Of a DNA stretch of 64,000 nt, positions 35,141-43,315 are shown piece after piece. Positions within the stretch are counted from its first letter, which is position 1, and every line of letters begins with the position of its first letter. The DNA is from DASXMT01 sp963755985. GTDB lineage: Bacteria > Actinomycetota > Acidimicrobiia > Acidimicrobiales > RAAP-2. The position numbers were made by a program, and so were the translations under genes. The notes below the pieces were generated by a model. It made no database searches. It was not told the origin of the DNA and saw only the letters and a program-made list of their open reading frames with translations. The stretch covers positions 558,001-622,000 of the forward strand of contig CAVWLO010000003.1 in assembly GCA_963755985.1 (NCBI GenBank). The letters are read 5' to 3'.

Positions 35141-35398
35141 ATGATTGCAACCAACTACACATCGGGGAGAGTCGCACGTTTGGTTAACGAGTTCGGAACC
35201 ACTACCACTCGAATAGTAGCGATGCGCCTGCAAGTTCAGCGTTACGCTCAGCACAGAGCCGAGATCGTCGCTCAGCTCAGCGAGTACCTCAGCGTGACCG
35301 AGATCGCTGGCCTACTAGGCGAACCTCCTTCGGAAGTCCAAGCACTGGTGCGGTGCGCCATTGCTGACCGAGAACGACGACAACAACCGGCCACGTAG
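35141..35398 (+). CDS. Small helix-turn-helix protein of unknown function
   Basis: An 85-residue protein. Residues 45-70 (LSEYLSVTEIAGLLGEPPSE) look like a helix-turn-helix, and the rest is helical and basic. The ATG at 35141 lacks a clear ribosome site. It belongs to the cargo between the tRNA copies. No family match is recognised. Confidence 0.45.
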   Translation: MIATNYTSGRVARLVNEFGTTTTRIVAMRLQVQRYAQHRAEIVAQLSEYLSVTEIAGLLGEPPSEVQALVRCAIADRERRQQPAT

Positions 35399-35452
35399 GC
35401 CAATCAGCCTTCTCACGGACATATAACTCGCACGCGGTTTCGACTGCTACAC

Positions 35453-35479
35453 GTTTCGGACTCACGCTCGGTCGGGTAA
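35453..35479 (+). promoter_or_regulatory. SigB/SigF-like promoter candidate
   Basis: GTTT-N17-GGGTAA resembles the actinobacterial general-stress promoter GTTT-N14-17-GGGTAT. It lies about 190 bases before the copy B small membrane protein gene. Confidence 0.35.
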
Positions 35480-35587
35480 ATGGTCTGCGCCCGCTGCCTC
35501 AGCACTGAGTTCGTCGGAGCCCCTTCCGCCTCGTTGAGGCTCCGACGCGCGCCTAGAAGAGTGATCCGAACGATCAATGGCGTCGGC

Positions 35588-35613
35588 GTTTTCTTCTTGT
35601 TCCGGTCGGGTAG
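35588..35613 (+). promoter_or_regulatory. SigB/SigF-like promoter candidate for the 54-residue membrane protein
   Basis: GTTT-N16-GGGTAG lies 55 bases before the ATG at 35668 and fits the general-stress sigma consensus. The same CGGTCGGGTA core occurs in the promoter candidate 134 bases upstream. Confidence 0.45.
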
Positions 35614-35667
35614 ATATGGGGTGGCTCTCAACGGGGAGGGCCGAGAGAATCGAATGGGGTCTTAGTT

Positions 35668-35832
35668 ATGATCGTCTTGTTGGCTTTGCTCTTGGTGGCA
35701 ATATTTGCGGGTCTTGGATTCGCCGTACATGTCTTGTGGGTGGTGGCCGCCGTGCTGCTAGTTCTCTGGCTGATCGGCCTTGTCATCGGACGCGGGGAAG
35801 GTGCCGGGAGTCACCGTTTTTACCGCTGGTAG
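35668..35832 (+). CDS. Small hydrophobic membrane protein, 54 residues (copy B)
   Basis: ATG 35668 opens MIVLLALLLVAIFAGLGFAV, then HVLWVVAAVLLVLWLIGLVI and GRGEGAGSHRFYRWstop. The length equals copy A at 30972-31136 (54 residues) and the two align without gaps, with two helices and a basic RW tail. Most differences are conservative, so both copies look maintained rather than decayed. A general-stress-type promoter is visible upstream. Function unknown; membrane stress response is an inference from context. Confidence 0.75.
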   Translation: MIVLLALLLVAIFAGLGFAVHVLWVVAAVLLVLWLIGLVIGRGEGAGSHRFYRW

Positions 35833-35873
35833 GTCCGTAGTCGACCTACCGGGGAGGTTTGGGAAGGAATGAA

Positions 35874-36150
35874 ATGGTGGCCGAACCAACGGGTCGGCCG
35901 CTTCCACAAGGTGCTCCCGTTGGGGATGCCAAAGCGGGGCGGCGGCTGCGGGTTCGCTTGCCTTCGCTCGTACACGACCGGATCGATTGCAATCTGGTCG
36001 AGAGGACTGCCCCTGGCGTCTGGCACCTGAAGGGCGATGTGCAGGCGTTGCTCGAACGCGAGGTCGCATCGAGGAGCGCCCGTACGCGCCAGACGGCGCT
36101 ACGCGGGCAGCAATGCACCGAGCGCCGCAGCGGTGGCCACGTCCCCAACC
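35874..36150 (+). pseudogene. Truncated copy B of the winged-helix/zinc-ribbon protein
   Basis: MVAEPTGRPLPQGAPVGDAK leads into GRRLRVRLPSLVHDRIDCNL and VERTAPGVWHLKGDVQALLER, matching the minus-strand gene at 31518-31850. After about residue 65 the similarity ends, the Cys pairs are missing, and the frame runs antisense into the integrase remnant. The 3' end was probably lost at the junction with the element's integrase. Confidence 0.55.
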
Positions 36151-37260
36151 GTCAGCGCCTTTTCCGTAGACGTCGAGCGTCATCCTCGTGCTGGCGTGGC
36201 CGAGCCGCTGAGACACGGACAAGACGTTCTGGCCGAGGCGATGGCGTAGGTGGCGCTGGCGTGCCGCAGATCATGGAAGCGCATGCCGTCCAGGCCGAGC
36301 CGTTTGCGAAGCGCAGTAACCTGTCCGTCAGGATGGACGGCTTGACCGGCTGCGAGCCGTCCGAGTGTCGCCGATCATCGTGGAAGTTGAACGGATCGGC
36401 GACCATCTCGCCCTGCGCCTTCGACGCCTGGAGCTTCCGCCACTGGTCGAGCAGAGCCACGCCACGATCCCCGAAGGCCACATGCCCGGTCCGGCCGGTC
36501 TTCGTGGTCTTCTCGATCAGCTCGCCGTCGACCAAAGATAGCGAACGGGCGATGGTCACCACCGATTCCCCGTCGATCGTGGTGACATCCGATCAGCGGA
36601 GGGCCACCAGCTCCCCAGCTCGGGCGCCGGTGAGGAACGCTAGGGCGATGGCTGCTGCCATCATGTGCTCGTTGGCGTCCTCGGCGGCGTGGATGAGCTT
36701 GGAGACGTCCTCCGGTGAGGGTATGACCTCGGTCCGGTCCGGTCCGACTTCGGCGATGGCGGTGTCGCTCGGTCGGCCGGGTTGCGTCGATCCATCTTCA
36801 CTTGATCGCCTGCCCGAGCGCGGCCGTGAGTACAGCGCCCCAACGGCGGGCCGACGCCGGGGCTCGACCCTCTGCCAGCCAGGCGGTGTACATCCGGTCG
36901 ATGTCCTGCGTCGTCAGGTCGGTACCGAGCATGTTGCCGAACCGCGGGCGGAGCCGGTTGTCAACGATCCGCCGTTCCTCCGAGATGGTCCGGGGCGCGC
37001 CGCCGCGGGCCGCTTTTGATCCAGGTGTCGGTCGAGCAGGGCACCCACCGTTCGGTCCCGCTTGACCGGTGCCGGGGCCTCGCCAGCAGCTCGCGCAACC
37101 GCCGACGCGCAGCGGTCTGTGTTCCCCGGAACGTCCGTTCCGTCACCTTGCGCTCGCCGCCGTCGTCGGTCAGGAAGCGGAGCCGCCACACGCCAGGCGC
37201 CCGCTCCTTCATCGACCCGCTGCCGTAGGTGTCCGCTCGTGTCGCCGTGCTGGTTGCCAC
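36140..37260 (-). pseudogene. Tyrosine integrase, multiply frameshifted (copy B)
   Basis: From GTG 37260: ATSTATRADTYGSGSMKER, VWRLRFLTDDGGERKVTER, then frame changes at about 37070, 37010 and 36800. KRDRTVGALLDRHLDQK is the core-binding domain, IEKTTKTGRTGHVAFGDRG and FHDLRHASATYAIA carry the catalytic H-x-L-R-H box, and LGHASTRMTLDVYGKG the catalytic tyrosine near 36167. All domains of a full phage-type integrase can be found, but no single frame covers them. It is transcribed away from tRNA-Ser(GCT), 123 bases from the tRNA 5' end. Confidence 0.8.
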
Positions 37261-37269
37261 CAGGTCCTC

Positions 37270-37423
37270 TCCTGTCTGTACGCTGTCCTTCGTGCGAGTC
37301 GAGTCGACCTGATGTGGGGGGATTTGGGATCCGTGAGGTTTCGGCCCCGTTCCAGACTCAAAAATGGTACTTGACCTGCTACGGAGAGGTGCGAGAGCGG
37401 CCGAATCGGACTCACTGCTAATG
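37270..37423. repeat. Element end, copy B: integrase leader plus 5' half of tRNA-Ser(GCT)
   Basis: Near-identical partner of 33579-33732. Here the tRNA continues past the anticodon arm into an intact 3' half. The end of identity, in the 3' strand of the anticodon stem at about 37423, marks the likely crossover point. Confidence 0.88.
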
Positions 37424-37471
37424 AGTTGACCTGGGTAACTGGGTCCGAGGGTTCAAATCCCTCCCTCTCCG
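37383..37471 (+). tRNA. tRNA-Ser (anticodon GCT)
   Basis: The 89-base sequence folds as a class II tRNA. The acceptor GGAGAGG pairs with CCTCTCC, the anticodon stem ACTCA/TGAGT encloses CTGCTAA with anticodon GCT, a long variable arm follows, and the T-arm is GAGGG-TTCAAAT-CCCTC. The discriminator base is G and CCA is not encoded. The long variable arm and GCT identify serine (AGC/AGU codons). Its 5' 41 bases are duplicated at 33691, so it is the integration site of the island. Confidence 0.93.
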
Positions 37472-37677
37472 CTCACAATTCATACGTCAATGCCGGACCC
37501 GCTCGGCGGCCGGATTTGGCCAGTTGGGGCCGAGCTTGGGCCCGCTGAGGCGCGAGTAGGCCTGGGATGGGCTCCAACCACGAGGCGCCCCCTGCGGCTG
37601 AGCTGCGTCACGGTATCCTGGCGGCCGGCCGTGGACCGCCGGAGGCTGGACCCTTCGGACCCGGGTAGATTGTCCTG

Positions 37678-39123
37678 GTGGCTGAGCGTTACTGGTTGGA
37701 GACGTTGGGCTGCCCGAAGAACCAGGTCGACTCGGAGAAGCTGTCCGGGACCCTCACTGACGGCGGCTACCAGCCGGCTGCCTCGCTCGAGGATGCCGAC
37801 CTGGTCGTGGTGAACACGTGCGCATTCATCGAGGCGGCGCGCCAGGAGTCGATCGACACCATCCTCTCCCTCGACGACAGCCGCCGCCCCGGCTCCCGCC
37901 TGGTGGTGACCGGCTGCATGGCCGAGCGCTACGGGGATGAGCTGGCCGCCTCGCTACCCGAGGTGGACCTGGTGGCACCCTTCGGGGTCCAGTTGGTCCC
38001 GCCGGCCACCGCCGGGGCGGTCGCCCTCGGGCATCGGCCGGTCGGCACGCCGGTGGCCCTGACCAGGAAGGCCGCCCCGCCCTCGTTCGACCTGCTCAAC
38101 CTGCCCCGGCCCCCGGCCACCGGCCCCTGGGCCTACATCAAGGTGGCCGAGGGTTGTGATCGCAACTGCGGGTTCTGCGCCATCCCGTCGTTCCGGGGCA
38201 AGCAGCGGTCCCGGCCCGAGGCGGCCATCCTGGCCGAGGCCGACCAGCTCGGCGCCAGGGATGGGGCGCTGCGCGAGATCGTGTTGGTGGCCCAGGACCT
38301 CGCCTCCTATGGACTCGACCGTTCCTCTGGATCGGCTGTGCCCCGCCCCGATGGCCCCGCCGTCGGCTCGAACCGCCCCATCGTGGGTCTCGTGCAGGCC
38401 CTGTCCGAGCGGGTCGAGCGCACGCGGTTGCTCTATCTCTACCCCTCGAGCTTGGATGACTCGCTGATCGAGGCCGTGCTGGCCACCGGCGTGCCCTACT
38501 TCGACCTGTCCCTCCAGCATGTGTCGCGCCCCTTGCTGAAACGGATGCGCCGATGGGGGGAGGGCCAGCGGTTCCTCGACCGCATTGCCGACATCCGCAG
38601 GGCCGAGCCCACGTCCGCCCTCCGGTCGTCGTTCATCGTCGGCTACCCGGGCGAGACCGAGGCTGATCACGACGAGCTGTTGGCCTGGCTGGACGAGGCT
38701 CAGCTGGACTGGGTTGGGTTCTTCCCATTCAGTCGGGAAGAGGGCACGTTCGCCGCCGATCTCGCCGACGAGGTTCCCGACGAGCTGATGGCCGAGCGCC
38801 TACGAGAATGCGCCGAGCTGCAAGACTCGATCACGGCCGGGCGCCGGGACGCGCTCATCGGAGACGTCGTCGATGTGCTGGTCGACACGGTCGGCGAGGG
38901 GCGGACGTACCGGGAGGCGCCGGAGATCGACGGGATCGTGTCGGTCCCCGACCACCTGGCGCCGGGAACGGTGGTCCAGATGGTGGTGACCGGAGCTGAC
39001 GGCCCCGACCTGGTGGCCCAGCCGACCGGGCTCCACCTGGCCGCCGCCCAGGCTGGCGCCGTCTCCGCCGGCCAGGCCCTCACTACGCAGGGCCACGCCG
39101 TCGCCGGGAGCGGGGCACGGTGA
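37678..39123 (+). CDS. rimO: Ribosomal protein S12 methylthiotransferase RimO
   Basis: A 481-residue radical-SAM enzyme that methylthiolates an aspartate of ribosomal protein S12. The N-terminal UPF0004 domain (LETLGCPKNQVDSEK) binds one cluster through Cys residues of GCPKN, NTCAF and TGCMA. The radical-SAM C-x3-C-x2-C is CDRNCGFC at about 160-167, and a TRAM domain follows at about 400-460. The CPKNQVDSE motif marks RimO rather than MiaB. The start is GTG 37678. The pgsA start overlaps its stop, so rimO-pgsA-cinA form an operon. Confidence 0.95.
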   Translation: MAERYWLETLGCPKNQVDSEKLSGTLTDGGYQPAASLEDADLVVVNTCAFIEAARQESIDTILSLDDSRRPGSRLVVTGCMAERYGDELAASLPEVDLVAPFGVQLVPPATAGAVALGHRPVGTPVALTRKAAPPSFDLLNLPRPPATGPWAYIKVAEGCDRNCGFCAIPSFRGKQRSRPEAAILAEADQLGARDGALREIVLVAQDLASYGLDRSSGSAVPRPDGPAVGSNRPIVGLVQALSERVERTRLLYLYPSSLDDSLIEAVLATGVPYFDLSLQHVSRPLLKRMRRWGEGQRFLDRIADIRRAEPTSALRSSFIVGYPGETEADHDELLAWLDEAQLDWVGFFPFSREEGTFAADLADEVPDELMAERLRECAELQDSITAGRRDALIGDVVDVLVDTVGEGRTYREAPEIDGIVSVPDHLAPGTVVQMVVTGADGPDLVAQPTGLHLAAAQAGAVSAGQALTTQGHAVAGSGAR

Positions 39124-39770
39124 TGAGCGACAGCCCCCTCCCCCAATCGCCGGCCGCGTCCCTTCCCCAGGGTCCCCCCGTACCGCTCAGGCCGGCCGAG
39201 GGTCGCACCTACACGTTCGGCCCCTCAGCGTTGATCACGCCGGCCAACGGCATCACCGTGCTCCGCCTCCTGGCCACCCCCTTGCTCATCGCCTTGATCA
39301 TCTTGTGGGGCGCCAGCTGGGTCACGATGGTGATCTGGGGCGTCTTGTCAGTGACCGACGGGATCGACGGCTGGGTGGCCCGCCGCCAGGGAGCGACCCG
39401 GTCGGGTGCGTTCCTCGACCCGCTGGCCGACAAGGTCGTCGTGCTCGGGGCGCTGATCGCTCTGGTGGGCAACGGCACGATCTGGTGGGTCCCCGTGGCC
39501 ATCATCGCCGTCCGGGAGGTGGGGATGAGCGTCTATCGAACCGTCGTGGGTCGTCGCGGCGTGTCGATCCCCGCCCGCCAGTCGGCCAAGATCAAGACCT
39601 TGGTCCAGGACCTGGCTATCGGTCTCTGCCTCATCCCGTGGTTGTCGCCCCACCACGCGGTGCTCGGCGCGGCCATCTGGGGCGCCGCCGCCCTTACGGT
39701 GTTCACCGGCGCCCAGTACTACCTCGACGGGCGTCACATGGGCGAAGTGTCGGGCGCGCGTGGGAGCTGA
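39120..39770 (+). CDS. pgsA: CDP-diacylglycerol--glycerol-3-phosphate 3-phosphatidyltransferase
   Basis: A 216-residue membrane enzyme that makes phosphatidylglycerol phosphate. The CDP-alcohol phosphotransferase signature is complete: D-G-x-D-G-W-V-A-R, then G-A-F-L-D-P-L-A-D-K. About five hydrophobic helices are visible. The start is GTG 39120 or the ATG at 39123; both overlap the rimO stop. The N-terminal 35 residues are Pro-rich. A related phosphatidylinositol phosphate synthase role is possible but less likely given the operon position. Confidence 0.9.
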   Translation: MMSDSPLPQSPAASLPQGPPVPLRPAEGRTYTFGPSALITPANGITVLRLLATPLLIALIILWGASWVTMVIWGVLSVTDGIDGWVARRQGATRSGAFLDPLADKVVVLGALIALVGNGTIWWVPVAIIAVREVGMSVYRTVVGRRGVSIPARQSAKIKTLVQDLAIGLCLIPWLSPHHAVLGAAIWGAAALTVFTGAQYYLDGRHMGEVSGARGS

Positions 39771-39776
39771 GCCCCG

Positions 39777-41042
39777 GTGAGGATCGAGGTCGTCGCCGTG
39801 GGCACCGAGTTGCTGCTCGGCCAGATCGCCGACACCAATTCGGCCTGGTTGGGCGAGCACCTGGCTGCCGCGGGGATCGCCTCCCACTTCCATCAGGCCG
39901 TGGGCGACAACCACGACCGGATCGTGCTGGCCTTCCGCACCGCCCTGGCCCGGAGCGACGGGGTGATCGTCTGCGGCGGCCTCGGGCCGACCCAGGACGA
40001 CATCACCCGGGACGCCATCGCCGAGGTGATGAACGTGCCGCTGCACCGGGACGACTCGGTGGTCGAACTGGTCAGGCGCATGTTCTCGGCGCGGGGTCGT
40101 GCGATGTCAGAGTCGAACCTCCGGCAGGCCGACGTGCCCGAGGGGGCGACGATCATCCCCCAGACCAAGGGCACGGCACCGGGCCTGATCTGCCCGGTGG
40201 GCCACAAGGTTCTCTACGCCGTCCCCGGCGTGCCCTACGAGATGGCCGACATGTTCGAACGGGGGATCCTGCCCGACCTCCGCCAGCGTATGGCGGCCAA
40301 CGGCGAGGAGACCGGGGTGATCGCCAGCCGGGTGATCCGCACGTGGGGAATGAGCGAGTCCGGCCTGGGCGAGGCGCTGCAGGGCCGAATCGACGACCTC
40401 GATGCCTCGACCGGCGACGCCACGGCCACCATCGCCTTCTTGGCCAGTGGGATCGAGGGGATCAAGGTGCGGGTCACCGTACGGGGCGCGGACGAGGCCG
40501 CGGCTTCGTCCCTGCTCGACGACGAGGAGCAGAAGATCCGCCAGATCCTGGCCGAGGTGGCCGGTGATGTCGTCTTCGGTGTGGACGACGAGGCCATCGA
40601 GGACGCCGTGGCCCGTGCCCTGGGTGGCCGGACCCTGGGCGTGGCCGAGTCCCTCACCGGAGGCCTGGTCGCCTCGCGCTTGGTCAACGTGGTGGGGGCC
40701 AGCTCCTGGTTCCGGGGGGCGGTGGTCTCCTATGCCTCCGAGGTCAAATACGACGTGCTCGGGGTGCCCGAGGGACCGGTCGTGTCGCCGGAGGCGGCCC
40801 GGGCCATGGCCGAGGGCGCAGGCCGGGTGCTCGGGGCCGACGTCGGGCTGGCGGTCACCGGGGTGGCCGGTCCCGACTCCCAGGACGGGCAGGCTCCGGG
40901 CACGGTCTACGTCGGGCTCGCCCTCCCCGGCCAGCCGGCCGAGGCCGCCGCGCTGACGGTGCCCGGCGACCGGGACCGCATCCGCCAGTACGCCACCATC
41001 TCCGCCCTCGACCTGCTCCGTCGCCGGTTGGGCGCCGGCTGA
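39777..41042 (+). CDS. cinA: CinA family protein (nicotinamide-nucleotide amidase/competence-damage protein)
   Basis: A 421-residue two-domain protein. The N-terminal MoCF-like domain (VGTELLLGQIADTNSAWLGE, GGLGPTQDDITRDAIA) is the COG1058 ADP-ribose pyrophosphatase part. The C-terminal domain (GVAESLTGGLVASRL, AVTGVAGPD) is the nicotinamide-nucleotide amidase with its catalytic serine in the ESLTGG loop. Both domains are full length. It follows pgsA after 6 bases and precedes recA by two genes, the usual actinobacterial neighbourhood. Confidence 0.93.
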   Translation: MRIEVVAVGTELLLGQIADTNSAWLGEHLAAAGIASHFHQAVGDNHDRIVLAFRTALARSDGVIVCGGLGPTQDDITRDAIAEVMNVPLHRDDSVVELVRRMFSARGRAMSESNLRQADVPEGATIIPQTKGTAPGLICPVGHKVLYAVPGVPYEMADMFERGILPDLRQRMAANGEETGVIASRVIRTWGMSESGLGEALQGRIDDLDASTGDATATIAFLASGIEGIKVRVTVRGADEAAASSLLDDEEQKIRQILAEVAGDVVFGVDDEAIEDAVARALGGRTLGVAESLTGGLVASRLVNVVGASSWFRGAVVSYASEVKYDVLGVPEGPVVSPEAARAMAEGAGRVLGADVGLAVTGVAGPDSQDGQAPGTVYVGLALPGQPAEAAALTVPGDRDRIRQYATISALDLLRRRLGAG

Positions 41043-41072
41043 CCCCGAGGTTCGCCGACCCCGACGCTCGCC
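41041..41072. repeat. 16-bp tandem repeat at the cinA stop codon
   Basis: GACCCCGAGGTTCGCC and GACCCCGACGCTCGCC follow one another directly; the stop TGA (41040-41042) overlaps the first unit by two bases. Confidence 0.7.
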
Positions 41073-41124
41073 CACTTGTGACCGGTCGGTGCCGGGCCGG
41101 GCGAACCCCCAGCCGTGGTCGTTG

Positions 41125-42387
41125 CTAGCTCGGGAGGGCGGTGGCTGGTCCCGGTGCCGTGGTCACGGCGATGCCAGCTGGGACCAGCTCCTCCCACGTG
41201 TTTCCCGGCTGGAGGGTGATCGGCGTTCCGTCGGCCGTGGTCAAGGTGGGGGGCTGGGTGATGGACGTCCGCGTCCAGGTGCCGGTGAGGGAGACTCCGT
41301 TGCGCAGGACCACGAGAGGGCCGCTCCCGGTGTCGGGGATCTGGACCTCGAGGCCGCCTTCGCTGTTCTCGAGCCACGGGCCGTTGCTGGTCTGCACGGT
41401 CATGATCACCACGTTGTTGGCCGCCGACTGCGAGCCGTCGACCAGCTTGTCCGGCCCGGTGGCGTAGGACCGGAGGTAGTTGTCGGCGGCCGGGTTCCAG
41501 GTCCAGGTCACGTCGGAGGTGGCGGAGAAGGGGATGTGGGCGCTCCCCCCCGATCCAGCCACCGCCCCGGCCGGCGGGGCGGTCGTGTAGGTGAAGATCG
41601 GGGCCGGCGGCGTGGTGTCACCGGGATTCAACGCCCACGCGGCCGCCGTGCTGGTGAACGTGCTGTAGGGGGCGATGCGGCCGGGCTGCTGGATGACGAC
41701 CGACGAGTTCCCGCCGTTGAGGAGGTTCACGTCGATGATGTTCGGAGTCTGCAGCAGGGCGATGACCGGTTGGATCCCACCGGCATGGACGAAGAGGGGC
41801 TTCGACAGTTGCGACAGGATGCCCACATCGGGCTGCCGCGCCGAACGGAGGTCCCCGACCAGGCCCGGGCTCTGGCACTGGAAGACGGCGACCAGGCGAG
41901 TGATGGCCCCTTCCACCGGCTCCTCGAAGACGACGTCGGCCTGGTTGAGACCGGCCGAGGGTCGGTCGTCGGGGTAGTTGCCGATCTTGACTCCGAGCGC
42001 CGGTCGGGCGGGCACCGTGCCTCCCGGGGCCGGCGTGCCGGTGAGGGGGCAGGTGGCGGCCACCGTCGACGATGGAGACGGGGGCGCGGCTGTCGGCGGC
42101 GTCGAAGCGGCCGGAGGCTTGCTGGCCGAGCTGGGCGAGCTCCCCGAGGTGACCACCAGGGCGACCAGGCCGCCTACGACGAGCATGGCCGCCGCGCCGA
42201 GGATGTAGTACCAGCTCCGCGGGGAGCCCCGCTCGTGCCGGAGCTCCTTCCTGGACATCACCGTTGGGATCGCGGGCGCGGCTCCGGCCCCGGCGGCCGG
42301 ACCGGAGTCGGGCGCGGCCGGGTCGGGAAGGTCGGACCGGCCGGTGGGGCCAGCACTGTTGCTGTCGGGGGCCCGGTCGTCGGACAT
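41125..42387 (-). CDS. DUF3048 domain-containing lipoprotein-like/membrane protein
   Basis: A 420-residue protein. One membrane helix at about 60-80 (YYILGAAAMLVVGGLVALVV) follows a basic cytosolic stretch. A Ser/Pro/Ala linker comes next, then the DUF3048 (YerB-like) domain from about 112: CPLTGTPAPGG, RPALGVKIGNYPDDRPSAGL, NQADVVFEEPVEGAITR. The domain faces the outside. YerB-like proteins are envelope proteins of unsettled function. It is convergent with cinA and divergent from thpR. Confidence 0.87.
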   Translation of the reverse strand: MSDDRAPDSNSAGPTGRSDLPDPAAPDSGPAAGAGAAPAIPTVMSRKELRHERGSPRSWYYILGAAAMLVVGGLVALVVTSGSSPSSASKPPAASTPPTAAPPSPSSTVAATCPLTGTPAPGGTVPARPALGVKIGNYPDDRPSAGLNQADVVFEEPVEGAITRLVAVFQCQSPGLVGDLRSARQPDVGILSQLSKPLFVHAGGIQPVIALLQTPNIIDVNLLNGGNSSVVIQQPGRIAPYSTFTSTAAAWALNPGDTTPPAPIFTYTTAPPAGAVAGSGGSAHIPFSATSDVTWTWNPAADNYLRSYATGPDKLVDGSQSAANNVVIMTVQTSNGPWLENSEGGLEVQIPDTGSGPLVVLRNGVSLTGTWTRTSITQPPTLTTADGTPITLQPGNTWEELVPAGIAVTTAPGPATALPS

Positions 42388-42513
42388 TGACCCGGGAGGC
42401 TACTCGGGCAGGGTGATCGCAACGGGGGATGCTCGGGCCAGGAGCAGGGCCACCGGTGCGCCGCTCAGAACGGGCGAACCACTTGAGCCGGCCTCCGGGG
42501 CCAGACTGGTCGG

Positions 42514-43197
42514 GTGCGCCTGTTTGTAGCCATCTGGCCGCCACCGCCGGTGGTCGCCGCGCTCGCCGATCTCGACCACCGGGACGCCGGCGTCGTCCGC
42601 TGGACGCCGCCCTCCCGCTGGCACATCACCCTCGTCTTTCTCGGGGAGCTGGCGCCCGGCGCCCGGTCCGGCGGGCAGGCAGCTGGGGGAGGGGACGACA
42701 AGGTCGACGATGCCGTCGCACGATTGGGCCGGGTGCCGGTCGCTGACCACGCCCCGACGGTCGCCCGCCTCGGCGCCGTGACCCGGTGCTTCGGCCGATC
42801 TGTGCTCTACGTCCCTGTCACCGGGCTCGATGCCCTGGCCGCCTCGGTGCGCACCGCCTACGCCTCGATGGGCCCCGGTGCCGCCGGAGCATCTCCTGCG
42901 GGGGACCCTCGTGATGGGGGAGCGGTTGGAAGCGCATCGGCTGCCGGGACCGCGGTCGATCCTGCCCCGTTCACCGGCCACCTCACCGTCGGCCGGTCAC
43001 GCCGCCACCGGGACGATCTTCGGTCGTGGGCCGGGATGCCGGTCGGCGCGGCGGGGGGCATGGCATGGACGGTCGACGAGCTTGCCCTCGTAGCCTCGAT
43101 CTCGATGGGTGCGAGGGGCCGGTACGAGACCGTGGCCACCCTGTCCGTGCCTGGGGACGACCATCCCACATCGAACATGCGTTCGGGTCTACAGTGA
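42514..43197 (+). CDS. thpR: RNA 2',3'-cyclic phosphodiesterase (2H phosphoesterase)
   Basis: A 227-residue ThpR/LigT protein. RLFVAIWPPPPV opens the fold, and the two H-x-T motifs are H-I-T-L-V-F and H-L-T-V-G-R. A Gly/Asp-rich insert makes it longer than the usual 180 residues. The GTG start at 42514 fits the family N-terminus. Such enzymes hydrolyse cyclic phosphates on RNA ends. The last codons contain an SOS box that serves recA downstream. Confidence 0.87.
   Translation: MRLFVAIWPPPPVVAALADLDHRDAGVVRWTPPSRWHITLVFLGELAPGARSGGQAAGGGDDKVDDAVARLGRVPVADHAPTVARLGAVTRCFGRSVLYVPVTGLDALAASVRTAYASMGPGAAGASPAGDPRDGGAVGSASAAGTAVDPAPFTGHLTVGRSRRHRDDLRSWAGMPVGAAGGMAWTVDELALVASISMGARGRYETVATLSVPGDDHPTSNMRSGLQ
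43171..43186. promoter_or_regulatory. LexA (SOS) box upstream of recA
   Basis: TCGAAC-ATGC-GTTCGG matches the actinobacterial SOS box TCGAAC-N4-GTTCGA at all but the last base. It lies at the end of the thpR coding region, about 130 bases before the recA start. Confidence 0.85.
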
Positions 43198-43224
43198 CGG
43201 GGTCGGCACACATCCCCAAGACCC

Positions 43225-43252
43225 GAGCCCCGATCGCTCCCTTTCGGGGCTC
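43225..43252 (+). terminator. Stem-loop between thpR and recA
   Basis: GAGCCCCG pairs with CGGGGCTC over 8 bases with a 12-base loop, then TGTTAC. It is either the thpR terminator or a structured recA leader element. Confidence 0.55.
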
Positions 43253-43315
43253 TGTTACACCCCGCCCGTAGGGTCGGCCCGGTCAAGTGAGAAGCAACCA
43301 CCGAGGAGCAACGAC

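Noticed and set aside
35859..37019. A single 386-codon plus-strand gene across the integrase region
   Set aside because: Only its first 65 codons have a homologue. The rest is antisense to the decayed integrase.
39305..40567. A 420-codon frame within pgsA and cinA
   Set aside because: Arg/Gly/Asp-rich alternative frame of two conserved core genes with complete motifs.
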